Assembly (NCBI GenBank): GCA_023639215.1
Contig: CP097899.1
Span: 4,770,001 to 4,834,000, forward strand
Length of the DNA stretch: 64,000 nt
Direction of reading: 5' to 3'
Source: Candidatus Pristimantibacillus lignocellulolyticus
Lineage (GTDB): Bacteria; Bacillota; Bacilli; Paenibacillales; Paenibacillaceae
Made by a program: the position numbers and the translations under genes. The notes under the pieces were generated by a model. It did no database searches, had not been told where the DNA came from, and saw only the letters and a list, made by a program, of their open reading frames with translations. Shown piece after piece: positions 62,337 to 64,000 of the stretch (its first letter is position 1; every line of letters starts with the position of its first letter).

Positions 62337-63050
62337 CTAGAACTTCAGCCAGTCTGGTGTAATCATATTAAGCCATATTGTAATCTTTGTCATCTGATCA
62401 GTAAATAATAGAATCCCCATTAAGATCATTACAGCGCCACCGATTTTCATTACCAAACTTGAATATTTCAATATCCATTTAGCAGATCCTAAGAAGAATG
62501 CTAGTACGAAGAATGGTATCGCAAAACCTAGAGAGTATGCTGTAGTCAACTTAAACCATGTCCCTGGCTCAGCTGCTGCCATCGAAAGAATAGAAGCTAA
62601 TGCCGGCCCAATACAAGGTGTCCATCCCGCAGAAAACCCTATTCCAAAAACAAAAGAGCTAACATATCCAGTTTTCTTTGGTATGAGATTCATACGCTTG
62701 TCTTTCATTAATAATTGCGGTTGGAAAATACCAACTAGAAATAAACCCATAATAATAATTAAAACTGCAGAAACTTGGCGAATGACTTGTTCATATTCAC
62801 TGAAAAATTCACTAAATACATTGGTACTATATCCTAATGTGTAATACACCGTACTGAAACCAAGCACAAAAAAGAGTGTGTGACTCATCATTAGCCATCT
62901 CTTCTTTGATCCTAGCTCATTCTCTTTCAGTTCAGCTACTGAAATACCCGTTATGTAGGATAGATAGGATGGATAAAGTGGCAAGCAACACGGCGAAATA
63001 AATGATATAAACCCTATACCAAACGCTAACCAAATCGAAATTTCATTCAA
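62337..63050 (-). CDS. ccdA: Thiol-disulfide membrane protein CcdA
   Basis: 237 residues with six membrane helices and the redox-active cysteines in FISPCCLPLYPSYLS (first helix) and SAGWTPCIGPALAS (fourth). It carries electrons across the membrane for extracellular thiol reduction in cytochrome c maturation and spore synthesis. Start TTG with AGGTG upstream. It follows the metal-transport permease gene by 23 bp and may be cotranscribed. Confidence 0.94.
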   Translation of the reverse strand: MNEISIWLAFGIGFISFISPCCLPLYPSYLSYITGISVAELKENELGSKKRWLMMSHTLFFVLGFSTVYYTLGYSTNVFSEFFSEYEQVIRQVSAVLIIIMGLFLVGIFQPQLLMKDKRMNLIPKKTGYVSSFVFGIGFSAGWTPCIGPALASILSMAAAEPGTWFKLTTAYSLGFAIPFFVLAFFLGSAKWILKYSSLVMKIGGAVMILMGILLFTDQMTKITIWLNMITPDWLKF

Positions 63051-63072
63051 TTCCAGTCACCTCATCAGTTTA

Positions 63073-63882
63073 TTATCTGGTTCTGAGCAATAAATTTTTT
63101 CCTAGCAAAATAATTAGTAAGAACGCAATCAAGACAAGTACAATTGTACCACCCGCTGCCAGATTCCATATACCTGCAACTAATAAACCAATAATTACTG
63201 CCAATTCACCGATTAATACAACGATAAATATACTTTGTCGGAAGCTTCGAGCAAGTAGTAAACTACATGCGGCAGGAATTGTTAATAATGCTGATACAAG
63301 TAATCCCCCAACGATTTTGATAGAAACACTTATAACTAAAGCAGTCATTACACTAATAAGTATATTATAGAAACTTACAGGAACACCACTTACCGAAGCA
63401 GCTTCCTCATCAAAAGTAAGTAGAAATAATCCATGCATATGCTTACCAATAATAAATAGCACCACAACTGTTACACCAAAGATCAACCATAAGTCAGTTG
63501 AATTTAAAGTATAAATGAATCCAAATAAAAAACTATTTGGGTCCATATTCAAATCACGACCTAAAGTAAAGAAGATCGAAGCTAATGCGATTCCGCCTGA
63601 CATAATAATGGCTAGCGATAATTCAGCATATGATTTGTATGACTTCCGCAGTTTTTCAATAGCAAATGAAGCTAGTAACGCAAAAATTAATCCATATAAT
63701 ATTGGATATTTTCCAACAACGAATCCTAAAGCTACCCCGGCAATAGCCGCATGAGATAATGTATCACCAATCATCGATAAACGACGTAACACTAAAAATA
63801 TTCCCATTAACGGAGCAGTAATGCCGATTAGAATTCCTCCGATTAGTGCACGTTGGAAAAATCCACTCATCAAAATATCCAA
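63073..63882 (-). CDS. znuB: Metal ABC transporter permease (ZnuB/MntB type)
   Basis: 269 residues, about eight membrane helices. ABC-3 family motifs: GILIGITAPLMGIFLVLRRL, MIGDTLSHAAIAGVALGF and GVPVSFYNILISVMTALVIS. It imports zinc or manganese with an ATPase and a binding lipoprotein. Start TTG at 63882 with AAGGA 7 bp upstream; its first codon overlaps the end of the upstream gene. Metal choice is open: mntR nearby hints at manganese, sequence type leans to zinc. Confidence 0.9.
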   Translation of the reverse strand: MDILMSGFFQRALIGGILIGITAPLMGIFLVLRRLSMIGDTLSHAAIAGVALGFVVGKYPILYGLIFALLASFAIEKLRKSYKSYAELSLAIIMSGGIALASIFFTLGRDLNMDPNSFLFGFIYTLNSTDLWLIFGVTVVVLFIIGKHMHGLFLLTFDEEAASVSGVPVSFYNILISVMTALVISVSIKIVGGLLVSALLTIPAACSLLLARSFRQSIFIVVLIGELAVIIGLLVAGIWNLAAGGTIVLVLIAFLLIILLGKNLLLRTR

Positions 63883-63883
63883 T

Positions 63884-64000
63884 CTATATTCCTTCTTTCT
63901 TACTTTCCAATTGAGTACGCAATGATCGCAAACTATGGGCTAAGTTTTGCTCGACACAGTCTTGAGTTTCATGAGAATGACGAATATAGAAGTTCAATTT
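63884..64000 (-). CDS. znuC: Probable metal ABC transporter ATPase, C-terminal 38 residues
   Basis: An open frame runs from the window edge to TAG at 63884-63886, 2 bp from the permease start. The visible 38 residues (ending LRSLRTQLESKKEG, with a His/Cys-containing segment RHSHETQDC) carry no ATPase motif. The call as the ATPase partner is from position and close coupling only. Confidence 0.5.
   Translation of the reverse strand, partial: KLNFYIRHSHETQDCVEQNLAHSLRSLRTQLESKKEGI

Overview
The window is AT-rich chromosomal DNA of an endospore-forming, flagellated Firmicute, most likely Paenibacillaceae. The grounds are spo0A, spoIVB and a complete spoIIIAA-AH operon, B. subtilis yqh-like gene order, S-layer-homology (SLH) surface proteins, YesM/YesN-type sugar sensing, strong GGAGG ribosome sites and frequent GTG/TTG starts. 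Species cannot be fixed from the sequence alone.

Layout. (1) 1-3272: a leftward operon behind a cobalamin riboswitch. It encodes an SLH-anchored alpha/alpha-toroid protein, a DUF4430 (transcobalamin beta-domain-like) protein and the start of a lipoprotein. (2) 3341-17580: a SEC-C protein, then a polysaccharide-degradation island. It holds a LacI regulator, a giant GH30-CBM6-FN3-cohesin-SLH enzyme behind twin LacI-type palindromes, two small membrane proteins, a stand-alone cohesin-SLH protein, a beta-helix protein ending in a dockerin, and a SurA/PrsA-like foldase. (3) 17834-24562: YesN/YesM two-component system and a sugar ABC importer. (4) 25031-31055: accessory DNA. It holds an orphan flagellin with an apparent seven-bladed propeller replacing its variable domain, decayed phage-like DNA, a second spo0A 3' end, a groEL 3' scrap and small immunity-like genes. 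(5) 31056-63000: conserved core. The leftward order is mntR, argC, [yqhQ and a small gene on +], yqhR, aroQ, Xaa-Pro peptidase, efp, lysC, [comB on +], spoIIIAA-AH, accB-accC, asp23-amaP-DUF2273, nusB, folD, xseA-xseB, ispA, dxs, tlyA, argR, recN, spoIVB, spo0A. (6) 62337-64000: ccdA and the start of a zinc-type ABC importer.

How the genes work together. The ABC importer and YesMN probably sense and take up oligosaccharides released by wall-anchored enzymes. The cohesin-SLH proteins could recruit the dockerin protein, giving a compact cellulosome-like surface complex. ArgR is encoded here, and two ARG-box-like sites overlap the argC promoter. Spo0A-box-like sites cluster upstream of spo0A, and a sigma-E-type promoter precedes spoIIIAA.

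Two families of intergenic tandem repeats (units of 64-65 bp and 185-188 bp) sit in spacers of the core region, including two spacers inside the spoIIIA operon. The most novel items are the propeller flagellin, the split transcobalamin-like pair, the dispersed repeats, and the spo0A-tail duplication that looks like an element attachment site.
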